A stretch of DNA of 64,000 nt, taken from the NCBI GenBank assembly GCA_963669155.1, contig CAVLGW020000039.1:20736-84735 (forward strand). Reading direction: 5' to 3'. The notes beneath the pieces are model-generated. The model was given only the letters and a program-made list of their open reading frames with translations. It did not search any database and had not been told where the DNA came from. Both the position numbers and the translations under genes were made by a program. This DNA comes from Arbacia lixula (lineage: Eukaryota; Echinodermata; Echinoidea; Arbacioida; Arbaciidae). This document shows, in pieces, positions 24,701-30,562 of this stretch. The number at the start of each line of letters is the position of its first letter. Within the stretch, counting starts at the first letter, position 1.

Positions 24701-25133
24701 TTCTTCTTCCAATCCTTCCCCTCCTCCTCCTTCCTCTAACAACTCCTCCTCATACCCCTCTTCCTGCTGTCCCATGTCTTCGCCATAGCTGTAATCCTGT
24801 AATCCTTCCGTCAATCCAGAGTCATCTGGGTTGTCTTCTCCGTCGCTGTTTCCAAGCAGCGCGTCCTCGTCCAACTCTTCCTCTTCTTCCAGGGTTTCTT
24901 TCACCTGAAAACACAAATTAGAAATGACAATTAAAGACAAGATGTCCCTTTTGGAGGTTACATGTATATCATGACCCCAGGGTATTTCTTCACTGCACAA
25001 AAATGAAAATCTGTCAGGGAGACGTCAAAAATACCTTTTTTGAAGGACTCTCTTCTTGTAGAAGCTCATCATCGTTATCCCACGATGCATCAGCAGACCG
25101 CCTCTTCCTTTCTCCCTTCTCCATGTCTGCCAT
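654..25133 (-). CDS. RBM33: RBM33-like RNA-binding protein, 19 coding exons, 3' end off the window
   Basis: Joining coding exons 25133-25035, 24904-24285, 23565-23280, 22663-22507, 21870-21151, 20459-20341, 19611-19416, 18442-18303, 17459-17403, 16618-16317, 12365-12300, 11930-11816, 11349-11182, 10348-10126, 5230-5148, 4276-4139, 3321-2513, 1367-1184 and 742-654 gives 4571 nt (about 1523 codons) with GT-AG borders and matching phases at every junction. Order: basic/acidic N-terminus (RRSADASWDNDDELL), Glu/Gly-rich repeats, a block containing SLKASRTRDIPDTLE, an RG-rich coiled-coil start, a very long Pro/Gln/His/Gly-rich low-complexity region, a basic coiled coil (RRLRVMLDEQKKLREAI), RGG repeats, and a C-terminal RRM (VMGLAPSTS...NSVGPI, SLKMIPQQRKAIVRF). 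This order matches vertebrate RBM33, about 1170 aa in human, so this protein is longer. Family knowledge: RBM33 is a nuclear RNA-binding protein linked to m6A/ALKBH5 function and mRNA export. Orthology is by remembered sequence and not by search. Confidence 0.88.
692..1085 (-). repeat. Two partial tandem copies of the RRM exon and its acceptor
   Basis: The acceptor region and first ~45 nt of exon 742-654 recur at about 829-866 and 958-996, at spacings of 124 and 130 bp. Copies still encode SLKTIPQQRKAIVIF-like text but lack the second part of the exon and a good donor. The units are joined by TTGATTGATTGA-type sequence. Confidence 0.75.
1184..1367 (-). CDS. RBM33: RBM33 exon: first half of C-terminal RRM
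   Basis: Acceptor GTGGTGCAG, donor TTTCA/GTAAGC, phase 2 to 0. Encodes a Pro-rich lead, MKQRTVIPLG, then ATVAVMGLAPSTSQDSLAGM and LNSVGPIS, i.e. beta1-alpha1-beta2 of an RRM. It resembles the remembered vertebrate RBM33 motif RVEGLSSSTT...SVGPIQ. Confidence 0.85.
1410..1760. repeat. Purine-rich GGAGGG low-complexity tract
   Basis: Repeats of GGAGGGGGAGGGGG on the plus strand, i.e. CT-rich on the gene strand upstream of the RRM exon acceptor. The open frames here are artefacts of composition. From 1760 to 2130 I see nothing else. Confidence 0.8.
2131..2198 (-). ncRNA. C/D-box snoRNA-like unit A2
   Basis: Same architecture and same two guides as A1 with a perfect GTTGAT/ATCAAC stem; only the D'-C' linker differs. 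It lies in the intron between the exon at 2513-3321 and that at 1184-1367. Confidence 0.8.
2513..3321 (-). CDS. RBM33: RBM33 exon: large RGG / Met-Gln-Pro low-complexity domain
   Basis: 809-bp exon, acceptor CACCTTTAG, donor ATCAG/GTATGT, phase 0 to 2. Opens GQSNTRGQVRGRGRDRGRGQ, then Gln/His/Pro text, then many RGG/MRGG/QRGGM repeats (about 2600-2960), and ends SPPVQRTIIR. RGG boxes commonly bind RNA, including G-rich structures, and are Arg-methylation targets; that role is inferred. Confidence 0.85.
3422..3488 (-). ncRNA. C/D-box snoRNA-like unit A3
   Basis: C box GTGATGA, D' CTGA, C' TGATGG, D CTGA (reads CCCTGACC). The stem is slightly degraded (GTTGGT versus TTCAAC) but an outer CTGTG/CACAG pairing flanks it. 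It ends about 100 nt before the acceptor of exon 3321-2513. Confidence 0.78.
4139..4276 (-). CDS. RBM33: RBM33 exon: Pro/Gly-rich
   Basis: Acceptor ATCCCCTAG, donor GGAAGG/GTAAGT, phase 0 to 0, 46 codons. Begins VLTGPSQDFDGPPQGQPIPT and ends GTGQPQRGR, leading into the RGG-rich exon. Confidence 0.8.
4399..4652. mobile_element. MITE with TGTTTCACCAAGCT terminal inverted repeats
   Basis: TGTTTCACCAAGCT at 4401-4414 and its reverse complement at 4636-4649 bound an AT-rich 250-bp segment without coding capacity. Confidence 0.7.
4877..4945 (-). ncRNA. C/D-box snoRNA-like unit A4
   Basis: Both guides and all boxes conserved. The inner stem is weak but an outer inverted pair CTGTGAT (4869-4875) / ATCACAG (4947-4953) extends the terminal stem. 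Confidence 0.78.
5148..5230 (-). CDS. RBM33: RBM33 exon: Pro/His/Gly
   Basis: Acceptor AATTTGTAG, donor GTCAAG/GTCAGT, phase 1 to 0. Encodes DEGSPPFHHPGGGYPPHAQQ and WTEQGNVK. The intron upstream is 4.9 kb and full of transposons. Confidence 0.75.
5755..5823 (-). ncRNA. C/D-box snoRNA-like unit A5
   Basis: GTTGAT/ATCAAC stem, canonical boxes (C' reads CTGATGG), both guides unchanged. A further inverted pair GGCTGTGCT / AGCACAGCC lies at about 5699 and 5826. It sits in the large intron upstream of exon 5230-5148. Confidence 0.8.
5898..6055. mobile_element. 158-bp foldback element (GGGCCCTGTTGCAT family)
   Basis: CAGGGCCCTGTTGCATA at the left end is mirrored exactly at the right end, and the arms continue as TTACCAT-AATGGTAA palindromes. 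Related copies or halves occur at about 6097-6160, 36152-36272, 43872-44030 and 44199-44290. Confidence 0.8.
6253..7059. mobile_element. TTAA-flanked piggyBac-like non-autonomous element
   Basis: Flanked by TTAA on both sides (6253-6256, 7056-7059), with perfect inverted ends CCCTAATACTCCCGGGG. Just inside, G and C runs surround CCATTATGGCC at both ends. TTAA targets and CCCT-beginning ends are typical of piggyBac-type elements. No transposase is seen. A CA microsatellite lies at 6588-6640. Confidence 0.7.
7106..10045. mobile_element. Pogo/Tigger-like element with TA target duplication, 2.9 kb
   Basis: CAGTCAAACC at 7108 and GGTTTGACTG ending at 10043, each flanked by TA. The subterminal sequence carries repeated 'gaccactatagacagg' and 'ggtggccgctat' motifs, as in CAGTCAAACC-ended Tc1/mariner-pogo elements. 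No intact transposase was found; other elements are nested inside. It fills most of the intron between exons 10348-10126 and 5230-5148. Confidence 0.65.
7813..8617. mobile_element. Nested foldback elements inside the Tigger-like element
   Basis: Outer inverted arms TTAAAGGGCATATACTG (7813) and its complement ending at 8617 continue for about 75 bp. Inside are an almost perfect palindrome centred near 8000 with arms of about 105 bp (7896-8105), and a second unit at 8118-8528 with ends GACCCGG-GCTCAAGAGGGCG. All are non-coding. Confidence 0.75.
10126..10348 (-). CDS. RBM33: RBM33 exon: poly-Gln and RG repeats
   Basis: Acceptor TTCCCAG, donor CATG/GTAAGC, phase 0 to 1. Encodes ADSAPPAKKPTPPKGRRGSA, seven consecutive Gln (CAG repeat near 10260-10282), an RGRGRG run and a Gln/His-rich end. 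Confidence 0.83.
10877..10943 (-). ncRNA. C/D-box snoRNA-like unit A6
   Basis: C box AATGATGA, D' CTGA, C' GTGATGG, D CTGA, both guides unchanged. Outer stem TTCTGTGAT / ATCACAGAA flanks the unit. Located in the intron between exons 11349-11182 and 10348-10126. Confidence 0.8.
10965..11133. mobile_element. MITE with GGAGGGCGTTTCATGAA inverted ends
   Basis: 17-bp perfect inverted ends bound a 169-bp segment next to snoRNA unit A6 and about 50 bp from the donor of exon 11349-11182. Confidence 0.72.
11182..11349 (-). CDS. RBM33: RBM33 exon: charged coiled coil
   Basis: Acceptor ATTACCCAG, donor GGAGAG/GTAAGA, phase 0 to 0. The 56 residues (IDEEAEERRLRVMLDEQKKL and on to AEQKKQSGE) form one charged helix rich in Arg/Lys/Glu/Gln. 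A very similar EEQKRLREEIL-type helix is remembered in vertebrate RBM33. Confidence 0.87.
11517..11730. repeat. Degenerate AGTAGT trinucleotide repeat
   Basis: GTAGTAGTAG-like degenerate microsatellite in the intron between exons 11930-11816 and 11349-11182. No gene is seen. Confidence 0.7.
11816..11930 (-). CDS. RBM33: RBM33 exon: Lys-rich linker before coiled coil
   Basis: Acceptor TCCCCTAG, donor GGAGAG/GTAACT, phase 2 to 0. Encodes NQKAVAPPSQLIKQAASKPP and then NDLRQVLAKKTSTKPSGE. Confidence 0.8.
11935..12200. repeat. Imperfect ~180-bp intronic duplication
   Basis: The stretch GGTCAAAG..AGATCAAC...ATTAACCATCAT occurs at about 11942 and again at about 12125, with diverged text between. 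Non-coding. Confidence 0.5.
12300..12365 (-). CDS. RBM33: RBM33 small basic exon
   Basis: 66 bp, acceptor CTGGACAG, donor TCAAG/GTACGT, phase 2 to 2. Encodes GAMPGQRTPVKQQTQKGPQS. It lies 3.95 kb from its upstream neighbour because of inserted elements. Confidence 0.72.
12578..12646 (-). ncRNA. C/D-box snoRNA-like unit A7
   Basis: C box ATATGATGA, D' CTGA, C' ATGATGG, D CTGA, guides unchanged; inner stem partly degraded, outer ATCACAG half present on one side. It lies about 210 nt before the acceptor of exon 12365-12300. Confidence 0.76.
12693..14151 (-). mobile_element. Satellite-carrying transposable element, copy 1
   Basis: In minus orientation: GTCTCGCCCACC end (14151), a subterminal hairpin GTCTCGCC/GGCGAGAC, a CCGTCCGT-type tract, then about seven 157-bp tandem units (13095-14030), then a right end GCAAGTGGGCGAGACACAAT (12693-12720). 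One unit is shortened. Each unit contains AGGTCA half-sites. No coding capacity. Confidence 0.8.
14782..15179. repeat. 199-bp tandem duplication
   Basis: TGTAAGCTCTCAGAC begins at 14782 and 14981 and the two units stay aligned to the end, including CTGGATCCTGACCCTTCT and TTCGTCTTCAAAGTGACGCG. The same CTGGATCCTGACCC motif also occurs inside the adjacent foldback. Confidence 0.8.
15183..16165. mobile_element. Giant ~980-bp foldback (inverted repeat) element
   Basis: The arms 15187-15659 and 15690-16160 are reverse complements with few mismatches. They contain AGGTAGTCGTGACCTTCA, ACCGCGGAAAACG, TAGGCAGAAAAATATTG and CTGGATCCTGACCCTTCT in mirrored order around a centre near 15672. Non-coding. 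It lies in the intron between exons 16618-16317 and 12365-12300. Confidence 0.85.
16317..16618 (-). CDS. RBM33: RBM33 exon: Pro/Gln/Gly-rich
   Basis: Acceptor AAATTGCAG, donor GTCAG/GTAGGT, phase 0 to 2. Starts GPPQPLMGDQAPPHHHPNQQ and ends NAPQAHQVR, the last Arg completed by the next exon. Confidence 0.8.
17403..17459 (-). CDS. RBM33: RBM33 small Gln/His exon
   Basis: 57-bp exon, acceptor CTTGTTGCAG, donor CCCCAG/GTATGG, phase 0 to 0, encoding QHPQGGIPHQQHNQYSQPQ. Because it is symmetric it could be skipped without a frameshift. Confidence 0.72.
18000..18266. mobile_element. Foldback element with a second one nested inside
   Basis: Outer ends CTTGGCCATGTTGCA and TGCAACATGGCCCTTG. Inside, 18060-18168 is a palindromic unit with GGCCTGAGAT and ACAGCTGATTGCA arms. 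It lies just before exon 18442-18303's donor side. Confidence 0.7.
18303..18442 (-). CDS. RBM33: RBM33 exon: Gly/Pro/His linker
   Basis: Acceptor TTGCTGCAG, donor CCACAA/GTAAGA, phase 1 to 0. Encodes APIYTSSPHPGGPPAQHR through VPHSQPQ. The junction codon with the preceding exon is Ala (G+CA). Confidence 0.77.
18805..18874 (-). ncRNA. C/D-box snoRNA-like unit A8
   Basis: TGTTG/CAACA stem, C box GTGATGA, D' CTGA, C' TAATGATGG, D CTGA, both guides unchanged. It lies in the intron between exons 19611-19416 and 18442-18303 and has the same upstream 16 bp as A1. Confidence 0.79.
19416..19611 (-). CDS. RBM33: RBM33 exon: Pro/Gln/Trp linker
   Basis: Acceptor CAATTCTAG, donor AGTCAG/GTGAGT, phase 0 to 1. 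Starts EHQPSQPWPQPHSQ and ends GAWQNQQQQQS; a low-complexity segment with sparse Trp. Confidence 0.78.
19682..19830 (+). mobile_element. tRNA-derived SINE-like unit, copy 1
   Basis: TRGCNNAGT-like A-box region, CCTGGTAAGCAGTAGATTGCA, then a B box GGTTCAAATCCC, then the shared tail TTCCAAGATTTTTTTCTG and TTTACAGGATGGAGCA. Antisense to RBM33 in its intron. Confidence 0.65.
20341..20459 (-). CDS. RBM33: RBM33 exon: Gln/His/Pro-rich
   Basis: Acceptor GTCCATAG, donor TACCAG/GTAAAT, phase 1 to 0. Encodes SASAQQPPPQSAPPQPHHGS and onwards to HPPHQYQ, low-complexity linker of the RBM33 middle region. Confidence 0.78.
20591..20665 (-). ncRNA. C/D-box snoRNA-like unit B1
   Basis: Second type: perfect 9-bp stem CCTGTTGAT/ATCAACAGG, C box ATGATGTT, conserved segment CAAGAATCGCTGTTCATGA, C'-like GTGGTGA, D box CTGA. 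The 3' guide differs from B2 at two positions. In the intron between exons 21870-21151 and 20459-20341, about 130 nt before the acceptor. Confidence 0.68.
20760..21060. repeat. Repeat with AGGTCA motifs and GCCTCC/GGAGGC palindrome
   Basis: Contains TGACCTTTGACCTT (DR1 on the other strand) at 20770, a second TGACCTTTGACTTGTGACC near 20900, and ends with GCCTCCATAGCGGAGGC. Probably an interspersed repeat fragment. Non-coding. Confidence 0.5.
21151..21870 (-). CDS. RBM33: RBM33 exon: coiled start, RGG box, poly-Gln/Pro
   Basis: Acceptor AAAATGTAG follows a run of 18-20 T on this strand; donor ACAT/GTGAGT. Begins EISQEAQKQIEDFERQKVEE, then an Arg/Gly-rich block (about 21740-21800), then Pro/Gln repeats made largely of CAG/CAA codons, and ends GGPKKILINPHFKGKVQVPP. 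LINPHFKG is recalled as a vertebrate RBM33 motif. Phase 1 to 1. The plus-strand open frames here are shadows of this CAG-rich exon. Confidence 0.86.
22507..22663 (-). CDS. RBM33: RBM33 exon: conserved RDIPDTLE block
   Basis: Acceptor TTTTGACAG, donor CTTG/GTAAGC. Encodes a Ser/Glu-rich start (SKDNTQTTVETSDSEEEE) and then VTVSLKASRTRDIPDTL. Joined to the next exon it reads RDIPDTLEISQEAQ. Phase 0 to 1. Confidence 0.83.
23280..23565 (-). CDS. RBM33: RBM33 exon: acidic DVLDLDIPDD segment
   Basis: Acceptor CTTGTAG, donor GAG/GTAGGA. Begins LEVEEGLELFDDSADVLDLD and ends SQEDEEDEPE. The DVLDLDI motif resembles DVLDIEI of vertebrate RBM33. Phase 2 to 0. Confidence 0.83.
23924..23998 (-). ncRNA. C/D-box snoRNA-like unit B2
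   Basis: Copy of B1 with the same 9-bp stem, C box GTGATGTT, identical central CAAGAATCGCTGTTCATGA segment, and D box CTGA. It lies in the intron between exons 24904-24285 and 23565-23280. The internal D' box is unclear (CTGT or ATGA). Confidence 0.68.
24285..24904 (-). CDS. RBM33: RBM33 exon: Glu/Gly/Tyr acidic repeats
   Basis: Begins VKETLEEEEELDEDALLGNS after TTTTCAG, ends GAAGG before GTAAGT (phase 0 to 2). It encodes an acidic segment and then four to five tandem 12-residue units of the type GGEEGGGGGAEY (36-bp period, about 24400-24560). Vertebrate RBM33 also has a long acidic Glu/Tyr-rich segment here. The unit number is likely to vary between alleles. Confidence 0.85.
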
Positions 25134-25177
25134 CCTCGTCTCATGTGCTTACCACATACTGAATGTCATGTGTGGAG
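25035..25177 (-). CDS. RBM33: RBM33 exon with start codon
   Basis: Coding part is 25133-25035 (33 codons, starting MADMEKGERKRRSADASWDN). It ends in AAAAAG before GTATTT, phase 0. An acceptor (GATATTGCAG) places the exon 5' end near 25177, leaving about 44 nt of 5' UTR. An upstream ATG in another frame precedes the start and would overlap it. The Trp-Asp-x-Asp/Glu acidic stretch resembles the N-terminus of vertebrate RBM33. Confidence 0.8.
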
Positions 25178-25282
25178 CTGCAATATCAGAACAGAAAATT
25201 CAATTGCAAAATTAAATGCCATGTTAAAATTAATATGCATCCGTTACACTTAGACTATAGACTTTTTTACCTACATTTCAGA

Positions 25283-25430
25283 AGTTGTCACATGTCTTGC
25301 ATGCAAAATTACAAAATGCTGGTAAATCCAGATTAAAATGAACAGAAACATTGAAAACTGCACCAAATGAGATAGTTATTCCCGTCAAACCTGTGTGTGT
25401 AGTTGTCGCAGTAGACTAGCCTTTTTTGTC
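25283..25430 (+). repeat. Duplicated 150-bp segment, copy at 25.3 kb (mate at 27340-27490)
   Basis: CAAAATTACAAAATGCTGGTAAATC through CGCAGTAGACTAGCC is shared with 27340-27485 with few differences. Here similarity stops exactly where the satellite-carrying element begins (after GACTAGCCTTTTTT), so the other copy resembles an unoccupied left border. Confidence 0.7.
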
Positions 25431-26385
25431 TCGCCCACCGGAGGTGAAGGCGAGACTAAGGGATCCAAATGGCGTCCGTCCGTCGTCCGTCCGTCGTCCG
25501 TCACAAATGTTAAAGTTTACCTGCAAGACTCTCTTTTGACAAATAACTTCACATGGGTTGCTTGGATTACAACCTTACTTGGGTCATAGATGCACTGGGG
25601 GTACCTTCATGTTATGGTACCGTTGGAAGTCACAGGATAAGGTCAAAGGTCATTTGAGGTCAAACGTTAAAGTTTACCTGCAAGACTCTCTTTTGACAAA
25701 TAACTTCACATGGGTTGCTTGGATTACAACCTAACTTGGGTCATAGATGCACTGGGGGTACCTTCATGTTATGGTGCCGTTGGAGGTCACAGGATAAGGT
25801 CAAAGGTCATTTGAGGTCATACGTTAAAGTTTACCTGCAAGACTCTCTTTTGACAAATAACTTCACATAGGTTGCTTGGATTACAACCTAACTTGGGTCA
25901 TAGATGCACTGGGGGTACCTTCATGTTATGGTACCGTTGGAGGTCACAGGATAGGGTCAAAGGTCATTTGAGGTCATACGTTAAAGTTTACCTGCAAGAC
26001 TCTCTTTTGACAATTGACTTCACATGGGTTGCTTGGATTACAACCTTACTTGGGTATAGATGCACTGGGGGTACCGTCATGTTATGGTACCGTTGGAGGT
26101 CACAGGATAAGGTCAAAGGTCATTTGAGGTCATACGTTAAAGTTTACCTGCAAGACTCTCTTTTGACAAATAACTTCACATAGGTTGCTTGGATTACAAC
26201 CTAACTTGGGTCATAGATGCACTGGGGGTACCTTCATGTTATGGTACCGTTGGAGGTCACAGGATAAGGTCAAAGGTCATTTGAGGTCAGGGATACAATT
26301 CTTTTGCGTAGCAACGGAGATCGCGATATTTCTGGTTATTTTCGCAAGTGGGCGAGACACAATATTGCTAATGCCTTGTTTGGAT
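25428..26385 (+). mobile_element. Satellite-carrying transposable element, copy 2
   Basis: Left end GTCTCGCCCACCGGAGG with hairpin, CCGTCCGTCGTCCG tract, five 157-bp units, right end GCAAGTGGGCGAGACACAAT. Units carry AGGTCA A AGGTCA TTTG AGGTCA (25640-25662 and equivalents). It lies in the 5' UTR intron proposed for RBM33. Confidence 0.82.
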
Positions 26386-26848
26386 TAGTAAACTTAAACT
26401 TTTAATTTTATAAATTAGTGAATTTAACTTGTTGTAAGCATGTTGTTAAGCAAACACGCCAGAACAGACATGACCATGATGACAGACCCAGTAAATTGTT
26501 TTTGATAATCAATTCCTTGATATTATAATACTAATACATCACAAATAATGGCAGTACAGACAGTGCAACCAAATAAGTTTGTCGCGCTAAAAGCCCACGC
26601 GGTGCGGACGTCGAGTCGCACGCAAGTGGCTACTAGTACCACGCCATTGGAACTGCATGGGCATTGTCACCCCACTAACTCGAACTCGCACTGTATACTA
26701 TCACACACACATCGGTCGAGTCCATCCGGCGTGTCTCTCGATCTCTCTGACAGCAGCCTCAAACACACTTCTTTCATACATTTACCCTTCCTTACCCTTA
26801 TTAAGTAAAGTTAAGGACTTCGGTTCCCTCGTTGAGTTAAAAACTTAC

Positions 26849-26935
26849 AAAAATGGCGGTGAAGTCAACAATTCTACAGATGTTTTTGCCTTTCCTTGAA
26901 TCGCCATTTGTCTAAATTGTTTTAGTCTCATCGCA
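26849..26935 (-). promoter_or_regulatory. Candidate RBM33 promoter and non-coding first exon
   Basis: On the minus strand CACCGCCATTTTT is followed directly by GTAAGT, so a donor would follow position 26849. CCGCCAT-TT is the YY1-type element that often lies just downstream of the start site in TATA-less housekeeping promoters. The flanking 26.58-26.74 kb is relatively CpG-rich. No start-site data are available; the 5' end given here is a guess. It would splice to the acceptor ending at 25178. Confidence 0.4.
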
Positions 26936-27493
26936 AGAGGTCGCTAATTAAAACAATCCACAGGCTGGGGTACATTTATATGCACTTTTAATTTATTTAA
27001 AATTACCATACCTAAGAAGTTTCCTTCAAAATGTATGTATTTTATGCCCTTATGTATTTAGTGATCTCTCTACATATGGATTTATATAAGCATGTACATG
27101 TGTCTCTATAATTATGTATCAACTCACATCATCTATCAATCTAGCTAATTAATATAAACACAGCAAAAAAGTAAGCCCCCCCCCCCCCCAAAGCAAAATA
27201 ACATAACTTTTTATCTTTTATCCGAGAGGTTTTGAGTAACATAACTTGGCAGGATTACCTTCACTTGTTGTGAAAATCACGTTAATCCACTCAGTCACGC
27301 ACGAGTGAGCACGCATTAAAAGCAAAATTGTCATCTTTCAAAAGTCACATGTCTCGCACGCAAAATTACAAAATGCTGGTAAATCAAAAATTAAAATGAA
27401 CAGAAACTTTGAAGATTGCACCGAATGAGATGGTTATTCACGTCAAACCCGTGTGGGTAGTAATCGCAGTAGACTAGCCCTTTTTTTGGAGTT

Positions 27494-29339
27494 TTCAAAA
27501 GTCACAAGGGTAATTTGTCTATGCCGTTTAAAAGTATAGTTTGGCATTTCTTGTGCGGTTTTTAAAGTGTATTCACTCAACTCATCATCATCATCATTAT
27601 CATCATCATCAGGCATTGTTCAACCATGAAGCCCTCCTCAATCAGTTTCCAACTTTCCACTTGCTTCTATTTGCTGTCATTCTGTTCCATGTTGCTGTGT
27701 TTGTGTACGATGATATTTCGTCTCTCCACCTTCTCCTTTGTCGACTCCTTCTTCGCTTGCCTGTTCTTGGTTGACACTCTGTGAGTTTCTTGGTCCATCT
27801 GTTGTCTCGTGTTCTATATAAGTGTCCATCCCATCTCCATTTCATCTCTTTAATTTTTACTATGATATCTTTGACCTTCGTTTTCTCCCGTATGTCAGTG
27901 TGTTCACTTTGTCTAGAAATGTTAAATCAAACATTCTTCTTTACATAGGTCTTTGTGTTGTTCTCAATTTATGTTCCATTTCTTAAGTTGTTGACCATGT
28001 TTCTGCTCCATACGTCAATGTTTTAAGATGCACTGGTCAAATATCCTTCTCCTCATTGCAAGTGGTATTTCCACATCCGTTTAAGTTCTCTGTATATATT
28101 AAAACATCTCCACCCTCCTTTAATCCTTGTCAATACTTCTTCTCTTGTATTATCCTCCATTTTTCAAGGTTTGGCCTAAGTATTTGTAACTGTTGACTTT
28201 CTCTAACTGATGATGGTCTATTTTTATTTCCTCTGCTGTTTCAAAGTTAGTCATGAATTTTGTCTTTCCCATAATTATGCATTTGCAAGCCAATTAACCT
28301 ATTTGCATTCTACGTTCAGACTTTGCAACTGTTCTTCCATATCTTGTACAGAGGTTGTGATCAATGCCACATCGTTTGCAAATCGTAGGTCAGATAGTTT
28401 TTCTCCATCTATGTTGGTTCATTTTTGTTCAATGTTGGACTTTGTAAACACGTCATGCAATGCTGCTGTGAAAATTTTGGGTGATAATGTGTCCCCCTGT
28501 CTGACACCTCTATTTATCTTCACTTCTTTTGAAATATTATTATCGATGTGGATTCTTGCAGTAGCATCTGTGTATATGTCTTCCAAGCCATGTAATCTTC
28601 TTCAATTCCTATATTTCTTAGAGCATCAAACATGTCCTTATGTTCTATGGAGTCGAATGCTTTCTGGAAGTCTACGAAGCCTAGACAAAGCTTGAGCTGG
28701 TACTCATTACAATGAGCTGATTGGTTGATTGTAGATGATCTGTTGTTGAGAAACCTCCTCTAAATCCTGCTTGCTCCCGAGGTTGATTCCGGTCTAATAT
28801 CATCTTGAGCCGGTTTTGAATTACGTTGGTGAATATTTTTTAGGTATGAGATAAAAGGCTGATCGGTCGGTACTTTATTTTTATGTCTACCTTTTCCTCT
28901 TTCTTGTGCAGGAGAATAATTTTTGCTTCCTTCCATTCGGTTGGGAATTTCTTTTCTTTTTCTTTTTCTTTTTCACTCAACTATGACATGAAAATGACTT
29001 CTTATGTTCACATAACAGGTCATGTTACATCTTTGTCAAAGTATCCAAAGTTTTATTTTGTTTTCACAAAAATAAAGTTTTTTTTTAAAGTTTCAAACTG
29101 AAGAAGGATGAATATTTTTTAAACTGTGTTAAAAAATAAAGTTTGTTTTAAGTTTCAAACTCAAGAGATATGAATATTTTTTAAACTGTGCACACTCAAC
29201 CAGAACAATGGGTTAAAGGTGTAAGTGCGTCGAGAGATGGATGATAAACAATAAAAAGACATAAATTATGCACCAGAGATGGAATTCATTAAAAATTCAT
29301 ATGACAGAATCCCAAAATTACCCTTGTGACTTTTGAAAA
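27494..29339. repeat. Repeat block bounded by 25-bp inverted repeats
   Basis: TTTTCAAAAGTCACAAGGGT at 27494 reappears inverted at about 29315-29339. The block encloses the RTE-like fragment and AT-rich text with a local duplication (TAAAGTTT..AAGTTTCAAACT at 29075 and 29140). Confidence 0.6.
27560..28935 (-). pseudogene. Broken RTE-type non-LTR retrotransposon (reverse transcriptase 3' half)
   Basis: Minus-strand fragments in shifting frames read IPTEWKEAKIILLHKKE (about 28935), FVDFQKAFDSIEHKDMFDAL (about 28660), INRGVRQGDTLSPKIFTAAL (about 28510) and DNRWTKKLTECQPRTGKRRR...RRWRDEI (27840-27700). These are reverse-transcriptase fingers/palm landmarks and the C-terminal motif of RTE-like elements. 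Frameshifts and stops break it; the catalytic YADD region is not seen as an intact frame. A GAT microsatellite tail lies at 27580-27612. Confidence 0.82.
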
Positions 29340-29366
29340 GTGACAAATTTTCCATTAATGTGTGCT

Positions 29367-29566
29367 NNNNNNNNNNNNNNNNNNNNNNNNNNNNNNNNNN
29401 NNNNNNNNNNNNNNNNNNNNNNNNNNNNNNNNNNNNNNNNNNNNNNNNNNNNNNNNNNNNNNNNNNNNNNNNNNNNNNNNNNNNNNNNNNNNNNNNNNNN
29501 NNNNNNNNNNNNNNNNNNNNNNNNNNNNNNNNNNNNNNNNNNNNNNNNNNNNNNNNNNNNNNNNNN
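29367..29566. other. Assembly gap (200 N)
   Basis: Run of N of exactly 200. The right flank (29567-29603, AAGAAGAGGGAGGAGATG...) is repeated at 29748-29787, with a 58-base C run (29616-29673) between, so the local assembly is doubtful. Confidence 0.99.
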
Positions 29567-29614
29567 AAGAAGAGGGAGGAGATGTGGATAAGAATGGAAA
29601 ATAACACCCTCCGC

Positions 29615-29615
<1 letters not shown>

Positions 29616-29673
<58 letters not shown>
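29616..29673. repeat. Poly-C run of 58 bases
   Basis: Uninterrupted C homopolymer next to the gap. Open frames through it are meaningless. Confidence 0.95.
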
Positions 29674-29675
<2 letters not shown>

Positions 29676-29879
29676 CGAGGGCCCTGGAAGGGTAGGAGGA
29701 AAAGTAGAGAAAGATGAAGAAAGAATCAAAATTATAGGATGAAAAAGAAGAAGAGGGAGGAGATGTGGATAAGAATGGAAAATAACAAGAACAATGAAAG
29801 AAAAAAAAAGAAAATTGAATAGAATTATGAAATGCGATTTTCCCAAATTGTATTGTAAGATTAAAGAAATTGACAATTA

Positions 29880-30350
29880 TTAATTAAAGTTGAAGAAAAC
29901 AGGCATGTACCAACAAATTCTGCCCCTCATTAACTCCTGTTAGATACCGATGACATGTATTCAAATGACCAAACAACCTCAATACATCTACAATGTATAC
30001 CCCATGACCCGGTGGTGTGATGCTATTGTGTACGCATACTTTATCATTAAATACAGTTATTATGGTATGAGTCATAATGGGACCTACCCATTTCGCCATT
30101 GTTCCCATTTCACAATGGTGTGTGTCTAATATACCGGTTATGCATACAAGGCTACGTATATATGCACTTGTAGGCTCCTCAACAACATGCATACATCGAG
30201 AGTCTGTAGCCCCATATGTTTGTCTGGATGTAGGGTTGTTTCCCTGATGAGGAATGTTGAAGTGTACTGACAGATGGCCAGAGGGGCATAAGATCAATAT
30301 ATCTATTTATGACATCATTGGGTAAACTGTAACCTTTGTTGTACACGGAA
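29880..30350. other. Non-coding stretch, nothing recognised
   Basis: AT-balanced sequence without exon-like frames, repeats or RNA motifs that I can recognise. Confidence 0.5.
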
Positions 30351-30355
30351 GAGGG

Positions 30356-30357
<2 letters not shown>

Positions 30358-30386
<29 letters not shown>

Positions 30387-30524
30387 GGCAGAGAGTTTGG
30401 TAGTGGTCATGGTGGTGGGGGAGGGAGATACAGAGAAATACAACCGAATCGTAGCTTCATGAACCAATATGGATACATAATTAGAAAGGGAATGAGAGGA
30501 AGAGAATGAGATGAAGAGAGGGAG

Positions 30525-30562
<38 letters not shown>

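Noticed and set aside
29266..29876. Frames across the gap and poly-C run
   Set aside because: Contain N and homopolymer only.
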